DNA from: Notolepis coatsorum
Taxonomy: Eukaryota; Chordata; Actinopteri; Aulopiformes; Paralepididae
Length of the DNA: 64,000 bases
Direction: 5' to 3'
Assembly: GCA_963971535.1 (NCBI GenBank)
Contig: OZ020587.1
Span: 160,735,084-160,799,083 of the forward strand
Of the stretch, positions 21,701 to 33,183 are shown one piece after another. Made by a program: the position numbers and the translations under genes. The notes beneath the pieces were generated by a model, which was not told the DNA's origin, did not search any database, and was given only the letters and a program-made list of their open reading frames with translations. How positions within the stretch are numbered: position 1 is the stretch's first letter; each line of letters starts with the position of its first letter.

Positions 21701-23143
21701 TTGTTGGCATCAAGTACGTGCAGTATTCGTCTTATGTTTTCAGTGATCAGGCGGCCTCCTATGAAGCCAGTTTGGTCCGGGTGAACTAAAGACGTCATAT
21801 GCTTTTGTAATCTGATGGCTAATACCTTAGAGTACAGTTTGATATCGGTTCCGAGGAGGCTTAAAGGTCTATAACTACCGCACTCGTTGGGGTCTTTGTC
21901 TTTTTTAAGGAGGACTGTTATGAGTGCAATATTGTCATTCTTATGGAAGTTCCCCTCCTTGACTGAGTATAAGATCATATTTAGTAATAAGGGGCCAATT
22001 ATGTCCCAACAAGAAAGGTACATTTCTGATGGGAAACCGTCTATTCCAGGAGCCTTACCACTTTGCATTGCGGTTATGGCCTTCTTGAGTTCCTCTAGTG
22101 TGATCGGTGTTTCTAACTGTTTAGCGTCATCCTCTGAAAGTTTAGGGAGAATAATTTGATTAAGAAATGTGACCATTTTGTTTTGATCGAAGGTCGTTTC
22201 TGATTTATATAAGTCGGAGTAGAATTCTTTGAATGTATCGTTTATTTTTACAGGATCTGTTACAAGTACTTGTTGTGCTCTAATGGTAGTTATATCTGCA
22301 AATGTTGCATTCATTCTTAATCGCATGGCTAATAGGTGGCTGGGTTTGGAACCATGGGAGTACTGCTGTTGTCTTGTGCTGCGTATTTGTATTTCCGATT
22401 GTTGTCTGTATATGGCATTGATCTCTATTTTTAGTACGTTAACTTGATTCTCTAGTCGAGTTGAGTTGTTGTATTTTAGAGAATTAAATAACGTTGAGTA
22501 AAGCGTTTCCAGCTCAGCCAGTTTTGTGCATTGATTCTTGCGCATTTTGGAGGAAAAGCTATCCGTGAAATATTTGATCTTTCCCTTTACCGACATCCAT
22601 ATTATTCTGGGGTCTTGCACCGAGTTTGCATTCTCCCGTTGGAATACTATAAGAGCTTCTTTGAGTTGTGTAATGAATTCCTTGTTATTAAGCAGCAACG
22701 AGTTAAATCGCCATCTTGGGGCCCGGGAGGATAGTATACCAAATGTACCTTTAAGGAGTAAATAACAGTGATCTGATAGTGCGTTGGGTATCATTTCCAC
22801 TTCATAATTATCAAATAGTCTCTGTGATGCAAAGACATAATCTATTCTGGATAGTGTATTATGTCTCGCAGATCGACAAGAGTACTTTCGGGTCGTGGGA
22901 TTAAGTAACCGCCATAAGTCATTTACACCTGTAATCTTCGACCAATCCTTTAATGCCTTCGATGAATTTTTTTGTTCGCTGGAAAAGGCGAGGTAAGATT
23001 TGTCCATCCTTGGGTTCCAGATGGCATTAAAATCCGCACCTATTATAAATGAGTAATCGGGAATGTCTAACATTGCATTGGTTAGTGTAGTGAAGAAATC
23101 TTCTTCGTACAAATTTGGGGCGTATACCGCTACCAACGCTATT
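18733..23143 (-). pseudogene. L1/Tx1-like ORF2: partial endonuclease, reverse transcriptase, C-terminal region
   Basis: The protein nicks target DNA and reverse-transcribes LINE RNA. The frame enters from minisatellite B into the second half of an APE endonuclease: VAVYAPNLYE, IGADFNAIW, SRIDYVF and SDH. Next come RT motifs SYRPLSLLG, LSLDAMKAFDRLEW, ARQGCPLSPGLF and RLYADDVILF, and a C-terminal region with a Cys/His cluster (CSQC..MHMYWDC). The frame is cut at WDCTPVK by the MITE at 19065-20017 and resumes exactly at AFWKDVTQ, ending at 18733. Apart from the 5' truncation and the insertion, no stop is seen over more than 1100 codons, so the copy is young. Confidence 0.9.
19065..20017. mobile_element. 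MITE with TTAA target duplication (piggyBac/Kolobok-type), 953 bp
   Basis: Flanked by TTAA at 19061-19064 and 20018-20021. Terminal inverted repeats are ggggagacactgcaggtgaa (left) and, on the other strand, ggcgagacactgcaggtgaa (right). Removing it restores the L1 frame exactly. The interior has a direct repeat of about 130 bp (19105-19240 and 19721-19850), each with aatagatatcac and atatgcaaatgaggca. No transposase. TTAA specificity suits piggyBac or Kolobok; the choice is not made. Confidence 0.92.
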
Positions 23144-25184
23144 TGTGTGTACAGTGTGTAGTTTTGTAGTTTAATACAACACAGTGTGTCGTTTAGTAGT
23201 TTAATACAACAGAGTGTGTAGTTTAGTAGTTTAATACAACACAGTGTGTAGTGGCTCTGAAAGAACAGGTAGTTTAGTAGTTTAATACAACACAGTGTGT
23301 AGTTTAGTAGTTTAATACAACACAGTGTGTAGTTTAGTAGTTTGTCAAGTAGTTTAATACAACACAGTGTGTAGTTTAGTAGTTTAATACAACACAGTGT
23401 GTAGTTTAGTAGTTTAATACAACATAGTGTGTAGTTTAGTAGTTTAATACGACACAGTGTGTAGTTTAGTAGTTTAATACAACACAGTGTGTAGTTTTGT
23501 AGTTTAATACAACACAGTGTGTAGTTTAGTAGTTTAATACAACACAGTGTGTAGTTTAGTAGTTTGTTTAGTAGTTTAATACAACACAATGTGTAGTTTA
23601 ATACAACACAGTGTGTAGTTTAGTAGTTTAATACAACACAGTGTGTAGTTTAGTAGTTTAATACAACATAGTGTGTAGTTTAGTAGTTTAATACGACACA
23701 GTGTGTAGTTTAGTAGTTTAATACAACACAGTGTGTAGTTTTGTAGTTTAATACAACACAGTGTGTAGTTTAGTAGTTTAATACAACACAGTGTGTAGTT
23801 TAGTAGTTTGTTTAGTAGTTTAATACAACACAGTGTGTAGTTTAATACAACACAGTGTGTAGTTTAGTAGTTTAATACAACAGTGTGTAGTTTAGTAGTT
23901 TAATACAACACAGTGTGTAGTTTAGTAGTTTAATACAACACAGTGTGTAGTTTTGTAGTTTAATACAACACAGTGTGTAGTTTAGTAGTTTAATACAACA
24001 CAGTGTGTAGTTTAGTAGTTTGTTTAGTAGTTTAATACAACACAGTGTGTAGTTTAGTAGTTTAATACAACATAGTGTGTAGTTTAGTAGTTTAATACAA
24101 CAAAGTGTGTAGTTTAATATAACACAGTGTGTAGTTTAGTAGTTTAATACAACACAGTGTGTAGTTTTGTAGTTTAATACAACACAGTGTGTCGTTTAGT
24201 AGTTTAATACAACAGAGTGTGTAGTTTAGTAGTTTAATACAACACAGTGTGTAGTGGCTCTGAAAGAACAGGTAGTTTAGTAGTTTAATACAACACAGTG
24301 TGTAGTTTAGTAGTTTAATACAACACAGTGTGTAGTTTAGTAGTTTGTCAAGTAGTTTAATACAACACAGTGTGTAGTTTAGTAGTTTAATACAACACAG
24401 TGTGTAGTTTAGTAGTTTAATACAACATAGTGTGTAGTTTAGTAGTTTAATACGACACAGTGTGTAGTTTAGTAGTTTAATACAACACAGTGTGTAGTTT
24501 TGTAGTTTAATACAACAGTGTGTAGTTTAGTAGTTTAATACAACACAGTGTGTAGTTTAATACAACACAGTGTGTAGTTTAGTAGTTTAATACAACAGTG
24601 TGTAGTTTAGTAGTTTAATACAACACAGTGTGTAGTTTAGTAGTTTAATACAACACATTGTGTAGTTTTGTAGTTTAATACAACACAGTGTGTAGTTTAG
24701 TAGTTTAATACAACACAGTGTGTAGTTTAGTAGTTTGTTTAGTAGTTTAATACAAAACAGTGTGTAGTTTAGTAGTTTAATACAACATAGTGTGTAGTTT
24801 AGTAGTTTAATACAACAAAGTGTGTAGTTTAATATAACACAGTGTGTAGTTTAGTAGTTTAATACAACACAGTGTGTAGTTTAATATAACACAGTGTGTA
24901 GTTTAGTACTTTAATACAACACAGTGTGTAATTTAATACAACACAGTGTGTAGTTTAGTAGTTTAATACAACACAGTGTGTAGTTTAATATAACACAGTG
25001 TGTAGTTTAGTACTTTAATACAACAGAGTGTGTAATTTAATACAACACAGTGTGTAGTTTAGTAGTTTAATACGACACAGTGTGTAGTTTAGTAGTTTAA
25101 TACAACACAGTGTGTAGTTTAGTAGTTTAGTAGTTTAATACAACACAGTGTGTAGTTTAGTAGTTTAATACAACACGGTGTGGC
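23144..25184. repeat. Minisatellite B, second block
   Basis: About 65 units of the same 30-bp repeat, continuous with the first block once the L1 is removed. It has exon-edge/acceptor copies (gtggctctgaaagaacag) at 23251-23268 and 24254-24271. Long stretches of about 1 kb repeat each other almost exactly, including their irregular units, which indicates higher-order duplication. Confidence 0.95.
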
Positions 25185-25966
25185 TGTCATAATCACAGCA
25201 CAGGCCTACTTCACTCCCCCTCCTTTTCCCCTCACGTCCTCCACACGCTCCTCTTCATCCCCCTCTCTATCCACTGCGCACTCCTCATCATCCTCTCTTT
25301 CTTCAGTCACCCCTTCCTTCACCCTCATTCACCCAGCTGTATTCCATCCCCCTAATTCACACACGGGCAAGCACCCCACTCTCCCCAGCTGCACCCTATC
25401 CTCCCCTGATGAGGGGACTATATCTACACCTCGACGCTGACCAGAAGCTGTCGTGGTATTAATTAACACTGCCCAGGTACGACGTCTCTGCCACAAGCTC
25501 TACTGCTAGATACCCTCCGTGTATTGGCTTACTCTAACGCGTTTCTCTCCTGTGCCCCAAAGGACCGCCGTCCCTGTCTGGACGTCACCTGTTCCCGAAG
25601 AGGAACATCTATTCTCCCGCTGCCACCCAGCAGCTCCAGCGTCCCTGTCTGGACGTCACCTGTTCCCGAAGAGGAACATCTATTCTCCCGCTGCCACCCA
25701 GCAGCTCCAGCGTCCCTGTCTGGACGTCACCTGTTCCCGAAGAGGAACACCTATTCACCCGCTGCCACCCAGCAGCTCCCCCGACAAGCACCAGGACCGC
25801 TTGCTCGCTCACTGCCGCCGTGGCAGCCACAGGACAGAACATTAACCCCGTTCTATTTCCCCCCAATTCCTGTGTTGCTCAATTTCCATTAAACACCCTT
25901 GAAACCGCTCCTTTCTCCTCTCGTGTATTCAGCAATTGGGCTGTGCTCCAGACTCCAGTTCTCACA
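25185..25966. mobile_element. Candidate solo LTR, 782 bp, with 71-bp triplication
   Basis: Non-repeat DNA that splits minisatellite B, starting TGTCATAATCAC and ending AGTTCTCACA (TG..CA). It has an attaaa signal at about 25889. A 71-bp unit (gtccctgtctggacgtcacc...) is present three times from 25570, 25641 and 25712. No coding homology and no clean target duplication seen, so solo LTR is an inference from the termini. Confidence 0.5.
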
Positions 25967-26722
25967 GTTTAGTACAACACAGTGTGTAGTTTAGTAGTTT
26001 AATACAACACAGTGTGTAGTTTAGTAGTTTAGTAGTTTAATACAACACAGTGTGTAGTTTAGTAGTTTAATACGACACGTTTAATATGACACAGTGTGTA
26101 GTTTAGTAGTTTAATACGACACAGTGTGTAGTTTAGTAGTTTAATACGACACAGTGTGTAGTTTAGTAGTTTAATACGACACAGCGTGTAGTTTAGTAGT
26201 TTAATACAACACAGTGTGTAGTGTTTAATACAACACAGTGTGTAGTGGCTCTGAAAGAACAGGTAGTTTAGTAGTTTAATACAACACAGTGTGTAGTTTA
26301 GTAGTTTAATACAACACAGTGTGTAGTTTAGTAGTTTAATACAACACAGTGTGTAGTGTTTAATACAACACAGTGTGTAGTTTAGTAGTTTAATACAACA
26401 CAGTGTGTAGTTTAGTCATTTAATACAACACAGTGTGTAGTTTAGTAGTTTAATATGACACAGTGTGTAGTTTAGTAGTTTAATACAACACAGTGTGTAG
26501 TTTAGTAGTTTAATAGACACAGTGTGTAGTTTAGTAGTTTAATACAACACAGTGTGTAGTTTAGTAGTTTAATACGACACAGTGTGTAGTTTAGTCATTT
26601 AATACAACACAGTGTGTAGTTTAGTAGTTTAATATGACACAGTGTGTAGTTTAGTAGTTTAATATACAACACAGTGTGTAGTTTAGTAGTTTAATACGAC
26701 ACAGTGTGTAGTGGCTCTGCAC
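25967..26722. repeat. Minisatellite B, third block
   Basis: About 24 units, many with tacgac instead of tacaac. It has a further exon-edge/acceptor copy at 26245-26262 and a partial one (gtggctctg) at 26711-26719, where the array ends. Confidence 0.94.
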
Positions 26723-26849
26723 ATTAAAATGTGTAGATATTGTGTACATAAAAACCTTGGAAATAGTTTTTTGTGCTAAGAGTAAAAGCGTACCAGTTTG
26801 TATGCAATGTCTCTTTCAACCAAGAGAAGGGAAGTATAATTTAAGAGGG

Positions 26850-26999
26850 TTGTGTATTCTTAAAACATGTAAAAAGGTAAGAACTAATGTAAAAGCTATA
26901 TGTATTTAAAATTTTGGGAGTTAAATTATGGAATAGCCTTAGTGACGGGTTGAAGTTGTGTACTTCTCAGGGGAGATTTAAAAAAGCCTTAACACTTTG
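26850..26999 (+). pseudogene. LINE RT C-terminal remnant
   Basis: One frame reads GVKLWNSLSDGLKLCTSQ followed by GRFKKALTL and a stop at 26999. The VKLWNSL..LK.C.S...FKK pattern closes the RT of several LINE and related elements. Upstream frames are broken. The family cannot be told. Confidence 0.45.
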
Positions 27000-27261
27000 A
27001 GTGCCAGCAACGTGTTATGTCGTCTTATCATGCCCCCCGTTGAGTGCCGACGACGCGAATTGTCTTTTTTTTTTTATTTATTAGCGATTCATATTTCATC
27101 AACCGAGTCTCCCGTTGGTACAGCAGCCCCTCTAGGAGCTCCGATGGGAAAATACCGCCCCCTATCGTCTATCCCTGTGTAACTGCAGGCCATTCGATTA
27201 TACTGGTGGATCTGTGTGGGGGGAGCCAACTGGCTCCATTATGCTGGCGAGGGATCTGATC
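27000..27261. other. Unassigned
   Basis: Short AT-rich stretch with a T homopolymer; no element ends or coding sequence recognised. Confidence 0.4.
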
Positions 27262-27279
27262 AGAAGTGATTGCGAGTTG

Positions 27280-28440
27280 AAAAAACAAACACATTTTTTC
27301 AGATATCTACAGATACGTGATTTTGTTAAGAGCAAATTTGACCAGTTCCCCCATACACCTCCAAAAACTTTGATCAATCGCATCTTGGAGGTGAAGGCTG
27401 TAAGCAAAGGCTCAATATCCCTATCCCTACCCTCCTCAGTATTGGCTATAAGACAAAACTGGGAGTCCGATCTAAATCATCAATTTACAGACAAAGAATG
27501 GGAAAACGCCCTTGCCCGAATACACTCGCCGTCGACTAAAGACGCACTTCTTCAACCATTATCTGAATTAAAAAAAAAAAAAAAAAAAAAAAAAATCTAA
27601 CCCTAACTAACCGTACTGTCATGCACTTGTCCTAATAAACTAACCTACACTGTAGCACTCAACACTTTGATGAACATTGTTGCTCAGCTGATAGAGTTGT
27701 GCCCTTCCTGATGGCTTGTCGTACAGAACTTGTAAGTCGCTTTGGATAAAAGCGTCAGCTAAATGACTAAATGTAAATGTAAATGTACACTCTTCTTCAA
27801 TATGTGCCCGCCATTCATTGATACAGTTCAAGCTCCTCCACCGTCTGTATTGGTCAAAGACTAGACTGGCGAAGATAAATCCAGGCATGGATCCCACATG
27901 CGACCGGTGCCACCAAGCCCCTGGCTCACTTATTCATATGTTTTGGCATTGTCCAGTACTGGCCCCTTTCTGGACATCCATTTTTAAATCTTACTCAGAT
28001 ATATTTTTTATGAATATTGACCCATGCCCTCTTATTGCACTATTTGGTTTAACACTGGAAAACGCTGCAATATCTATTGGGCAATCCAATGCCATGGCCT
28101 TTGCCTCACTCATTGCCAGACGCCTCATCCTATTCAACTGGAAGGCAGCCACTCCCCCTTCACACTTACACTGGATGAGGGATGTCATGTCTCTTATACA
28201 TAGAGAAAATCAGATTTACAACACAAGGCCACACAGATATCTTCCACAAAACATGGCAGCCCTTCCTATCTCGTTTCAAAACCCAAATGACTCCACCCAA
28301 ACATGGGACCCCATGACCCCCCTCCTCCCCCTATCTACCTTCATGACACTGCTAGCCCACGCATGGCTGGGGAGATGGCATTGTGGTGGTCTGCTAAGGG
28401 TGTTAAATTTACTTTCCATTTTATTTGTTTCACCATCTGG
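27280..28440 (+). pseudogene. L1/Tx1-like ORF2 C-terminal fragment
   Basis: After KKQTHFFRYLQIRDFVKSKF the frame runs to ENALARIHS at 27537, is broken by the L2 insertion, and resumes as LIQFKLLHRLYWSKTRL with the typical Cys/His motif CDRCHQAPGSLIHMFWHC. The same domain order appears in the ORF2 copies at 59281-60312 and 18733-23143. The RT and endonuclease are absent because of 5' truncation. Confidence 0.85.
27538..27785 (+). mobile_element. L2 (UnaL2-type) 3' end, 5'-truncated
   Basis: Begins within the last RT codons (ttcttcaaccattatctga) and is followed by a long A run, the conserved gctttggataaaagcgtc hairpin and the aaatgtaaatgtaa tail. Flanked by tacactc on both sides. Confidence 0.9.
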
Positions 28441-28824
28441 AAATCACGCTACCAAAATGGAGAGTATCATTTATATTATATATTATTATTATATATATAT
28501 ATATATATTTTTTTCCCCTTTTGCTTTCTTTTAATTTTCCATTATTTTTTTTTGCGTAGCTTTGTCTGCCACATCTGTACTTTTGTTTAATTATTTAAAT
28601 TTCTATATTTTTTATTTTTATTTGATCTCTTATTTTTTTTTTTTTTTTTTTTTTTTTACATGTATGTTTGTCGTCGCCCTCACTGGGTGGGATGGGTGGG
28701 ATTAGGGGATAGGAATGGGGAAGGAAATGGAAGTTGTATAATTTGGATAACTGAAATGTATAAATGTACTAATTATTCCAATAAAAAAAAGATAAACATA
28801 AAAAAAAGAAGTGATTGTGAGTTG

Positions 28825-29011
28825 GAAAGCAGCCTGGAATATATATTTACAGCAGCCAATAATCAATCAATAAACGCGATCGATATTTGGAATGGTGATC
28901 AGGAATTGGAATAATCTTTTTGGAGAACATCTGATCTAAGGTAAGGAGTCTATGTTACCATTTTTAGGATAATCAGAGCTGTATTCACTGAGATAACAGC
29001 GTGTCCCGTAT

Positions 29012-29050
<39 letters not shown>

Positions 29051-29384
29051 TGTGATGTTGAGGAAATGAGAGAATCGGTTTCTCAGCTCGCTTCTATAGC
29101 GTGCATAAGTACACATATACTATCGATAATCTAGCGTTTATTTGAAAACGATTCATAAATAGGCCGACAAATGACAACGTGTCTAGTGTATTCGAGAATA
29201 TTCCAATAAATGCCGTTTATGAGGGAATATTTCTATTTTCCGGAAAAAATCCGTTTCGACAATGTTGACACAAGTCATTGATAAGCGACGGGCAGATTAG
29301 ACACATAGCCATAATTTAAAACATAGATTATGCGTTTTTAACGCTGTCATTGAAGTGGATGATGGCACTCAAGGACATTAATCA
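28825..29384. other. Unassigned DNA with a (GT)n microsatellite
   Basis: Contains a (GT)n run at about 29011-29054. No gene or element recognised in the rest. Confidence 0.55.
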
Positions 29385-29611
29385 ACGTTATATTTCGTAT
29401 GGCTATCGTGTGCCGCTCAAGCCTATTGAGATACCCCTTATCTCCTTGTACCTACTGTACACCACCACGAAACAACTTATGCACCCACACCTGACCGGGT
29501 CCCGCCTCTATGGAGGCGTAGCCTATAAGACCATGGTACTGGTCACCAAACACCCTTCCTCTATTTTCGTTCCATCATATTGGATGCTGTGCACCGTATG
29601 TAACTAGTAGT

Positions 29612-31367
29612 ATGAAAAGATTAGAGAAGGTTCGTAATGTTGAAAGCTTACCGGAGGTTTGGTTTTCCCTGGCATCTTCGGAGCATGTTTCAGCGACACA
29701 TTGGGCCGGTGCTGATGTTTCCTCGGCTGACGACGGCAGACCGAGGGGCAGCGTACAAGGTTTGACTATCAAGTCGGCTTGTACAAAGGTAAGGCCTGTG
29801 TCATTAGGCATCATTGTCAGTATTGGTAATGCTGTGGAGTATGTTTCGGCGCCAGGGCCGGGGCGGCTTGGTGATCGTTCCACTGCAGTGGACGGTTTCC
29901 TGGCAATCCTGGAGCACGCTGCTAACGTTAATGCTACTACTGCTACTTCTGCTAATGCTAACGTTGACGCTGAAATGGGTCGTACCGCTTTTCCCTCCTC
30001 TTACCAGCTTCATTGATGAAGGTCAGTCGGTGGTTGATGTGGGGGGTTTCGCTGAGTCCTATTTACCTTTTTTACAGGTGAACGGGCTAACAACAGGGTG
30101 CAGGCCGGGTGTACCGTGGCTAAGCAGCCAGGTAGCTTTGTTCCTGTGCCCCGGCGGGGATGAACGACGTCCCGCCCGGCCGATGCTTGATAGCGAATCG
30201 GCTCGGAGGGTGGCAGTATGGACGGATGAGTTGTATACTGCTACAGGATGGTATTTTGCGGCGGCCAGTGTTATGGCCAGCTGGCTAGTTTCCTATCCAT
30301 ATTGGCGTTGGGTAGTAGGACTTTGGGTCCAGCCGACATTGTAAACATGTTGCATGTTTGTGGTGTTATAGAGATCTTGACTCAGTCGCAAGCTATAACT
30401 GCGGGGAGGATTAGGATGCTATCAACGTTGGTTGTTAGGCATGTTTGGTTGGAGCAATCTCCTCTTGGGGAAGAGGATAGGTTTTCTCTCCTCACGACTC
30501 CTTTTTCCACATATAGTCTTTTTGGGCATTCTGTGGAGGCGCAGGCGGTTGTTGATCTGGGTCCTACACCGCCTCACGCTGTGCAGCCAGAGGTGGGAGC
30601 ACGGTCTCGTCAACGACTGTGGCGAGATCCTCGACAGGCGGCCATGTTTCCCCCGCCAGTGGTGCCCTGGGTGGAGAGTCAACAGGGTACCACAAGGCCG
30701 ACAGCCTTGGCGGCCGAGGGATCGGCCATTTTGGGTGAATTCGAGTTTGGTAAAACAAGCCGTCGTCACTTTGCCGCGAGCAGCCCGCTCCCCGTTCAAT
30801 CCTCTCTCTGTTACCCACGGAAGCGGGGCTCTGATCGTTCTCCTTTGGCTGTTTGCCGCGAACCTTCATTGAAGCGTATGCGGCCCCATTCTTCACTTCT
30901 CATGGGGACAGGGGCTGACACCCAGTTGATGGCTGAGCCTGGGTCTGTCCGTGAGAATGTTCCGTCGCGTGGTTCCTGCACCACACGTTGTGTGTTGGAT
31001 GAGCCTGGTGTTACAGCTGCCACTAGCTACAGTGGTCAGCTGGGGGACTCGAGGCCTCTTCTGTTGAATGCACAGCAGGGGTTACCCCGGCTTCGCCTTC
31101 GCCAGGCGGGGTATCGTGCTGATGTCTCCCACTCCCGTCACAGCGGCAGTGGTCTGCAAAGGAGAGGCGGGCGTGATTTGGGTGGTAGCAATATCACTGC
31201 AGGGCTTCGGCGTGTAGGAGCCCATGGGGTCCTCATGCCTTGCGTGTCTAGCTGCGGAACAACTCCTCAGCATGCGCTAGAGGGGTGTTCAGGGGGGGGG
31301 TGTGTGTCAACCAGTTTGATGACAGCTTCTCCCGGATCAAACCGGCCCTTTCTGTCGGGGTCCCCCC
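29612..31367 (+). pseudogene. DIRS gag-like region
   Basis: Open but split between frames. One frame (29814-30344) ends with a WRWVVGLWVQP stretch; the next (from 30344) carries ITAGRIRMLSTLVVRHVWL, a GEEDRFSLL segment and FSTYSLFGHSVEA, which resemble the C-terminal part of fish DIRS gag. No zinc knuckle is seen, which is normal for DIRS. Start codon and exact frame structure are uncertain; there is at least one frameshift near 30344. Confidence 0.6.
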
Positions 31368-33150
31368 TTGGGTGCGTCGCACAGCGGGAGGGACCGGGCC
31401 AACTATCTACTGTTCCTTGCGGCCCAGCGTCAGTTGAAGGCGGGTGCGCTGTGGGATTATTTTCACATATGGCGACAAGAATGCCGTTTGGAGGGGTGGA
31501 TAGAGAGAACGTTGAGGGAGGGGCTTGTTTTGCAGTTCGCACAACCCCACCCTCCGTTCTCAGGTTTGGTGCCGACCCTATTGTCAGGGTCAGAAGCAGT
31601 GACAGCCCTGGCCGACGAGATCCAATCTCTGTTGGCGAAGCAGGCCGTCGTCGTGGTTCCGAGAGAGGAGGCGATGTCAGGCGTCTACTCCCGTTATTTT
31701 CTGGTACCCAAGAAAACAGGGGGGGTCAGACCTATACTGGATCTGTCCGCATTCAATCGGTTGATTGTAGCGAGACCGTTCAGAATGTTGACCGTCAAAC
31801 TCCTTCTGCTTGCTGTCAGGAGGGGAGACTGGTTCACCTCCATAGACCTGAAGGATGCGTATTTTCACATCCCCATTTACCCTCCTCACAGGAAATTCCT
31901 ACGGTTCCTGTTTCAGGGCGTAGCGTACGAGTACCAGAGGATGCCGTTCGGTTATTCTCTGGCTCGCCGCACATTCACCAGGTGCGTGGCGACTGCACTG
32001 GAGCCCTTACGTCGTCGGGGGTTACGAGTTCTATTCTATCTCGACGACATTCTACTCCTCAGTCGTTCGGAGGAGGTTGCCAGGTCTCATACCAGGCTGG
32101 TGGTGGAATTCCTCACCAACCTGGGTTTTGCTGTGAATTGGAAGAAGAGTACCCCTCTTCCCAGTCAACAGGTGGAGTACTTGGGCTTGACGTTGAGGTC
32201 AAGGCCCATGATTGCAACCCTCTCGGAGCAGCGTCGGGTGGTTCTCCGTCACGCGCTCGGGGGTTTCCGTCTGGGAGGGACGGTCACGGCGCTGCAAGTG
32301 ATGCGTCTGCTAGGCATTATGGCATCTGCTCACACGGTGGTTCCTCTTGGCCTCCTCTTCATGAGGAGGATACAGAGGTGGGTTCTCTCTATGAGAATAG
32401 ATCCGGTGAGGGACAAAAGGAAACGGTTGACGGTTCCTTTGTCGATATGGGGAGATCTCGCCCACTGGAGGAGGCTGGGTATCCTCACCATTGGGGTCCC
32501 CATAGGCAGCAGGAGCTCACACGTCACGGTCTTCACCGACGCCTCTCTCACGGGTTGGGGAGGGATGTGTCGGACCCATGCAGTGGGGGGCAGCTGGACG
32601 GGTCATGCTGGCCCAGCTGCCCTGCATATCAATGTGTTGGAGTTGGAGGCGGTCCTCCTGGTCCTCAAACAGTTCGACCACCTGGTGGTAGGCGAACACG
32701 TTTTGGTCAGGACGGACAGTATGACGGCAGCAGCGTATATCAACAGGCAGGGTGGGACTCGTTTCATCCGCCTGGTCCGGGCGGCGGTCGAACTTTGGCT
32801 ATGGGCATCTCGCAGGCTGCGCAGTCTGAGGGCGCTCCACATTCCTGGTACAGAGAATATGGGGGCGGATATGATGTCTCGGGGCGGTCCTCATTACGAC
32901 AAGTGGGAACTCCACCCCGACATTGTCAGACAGATCTGGGATCGGTTCGGGGAGGCCTCGGTAGATCTGTTTGCGTGCCGACGCTCTCACAAGTGCCCCT
33001 TGTGGTTCTCGCTCAGTCGAGCAGATCATCCCCCCTAGGGGGTGGATGCCTTCTCGACCTTTCCATGGCCACCCGGTCTTCTGTACGCCTTTCCTCCTGT
33101 ACAGCTGTTGAGTCAGCTGTTGGAGCGGATACGGAGGGAGCGCAGGACGT
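31368..33150 (+). pseudogene. DIRS reverse transcriptase-RNase H
   Basis: RT with YFLVPKKTGGVRPILDLS, then the first catalytic Asp in FTSIDLKDAYFHIPI, MPFGYSLARRTFT and the catalytic YLDDILLLS box. RNase H follows with VFTDASLTGWGG, NVLELEAVL, RTDSMTAAAYI and HIPGTENMGADMMSRG. The frame meets a TAG at 33036-33038 (after SRADHPP), continues as GVDAFSTFPWPPGLLYAF, then shifts frame near 33150 to ILVAPDRGKSVWFPVL. In DIRS the protein converts the RNA to circular DNA. The overlapping long frame from 30248 to 33328 is coding only at its two ends. Confidence 0.9.
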
Positions 33151-33183
33151 GATCCTGGTCGCGCCGGACCGGGGCAAGTCAGT

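Larger units (their letters stand above)
18477..23143 (-). mobile_element. L1 (Tx1-like) LINE, 5'-truncated, inside minisatellite B
   Basis: Runs right to left from a truncated endonuclease domain at about 23143 to a 3' UTR ending near 18477 in a T-rich tract (A-rich in sense). Both flanks are minisatellite B: acagtgtgtagtttt occurs at each side, which may be a target duplication but cannot be told from the repeat. It contains a 953-bp TTAA-flanked MITE at 19065-20017. Confidence 0.88.
27280..28806 (+). mobile_element. L1 (Tx1-like) LINE, 5'-truncated, with nested L2 tail
   Basis: Flanked by an 18-bp duplication, agaagtgattgcgagttg at 27262-27279 and the same with one change at 28807-28824. 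The 3' end is A-rich. The coding part is the C-terminal region of ORF2. An L2 tail with its own 7-bp duplication (tacactc, 27531-27537 and 27786-27792) is inserted at 27538-27785. Confidence 0.88.

Noticed and set aside
23144-23589. 10-residue repeat protein ([10 protein letters not shown]) fused to the LINE ORF2
   Set aside because: The 30-bp period keeps the frame open by arithmetic; the LINE is merely inserted in the array. No evidence for a fusion gene.
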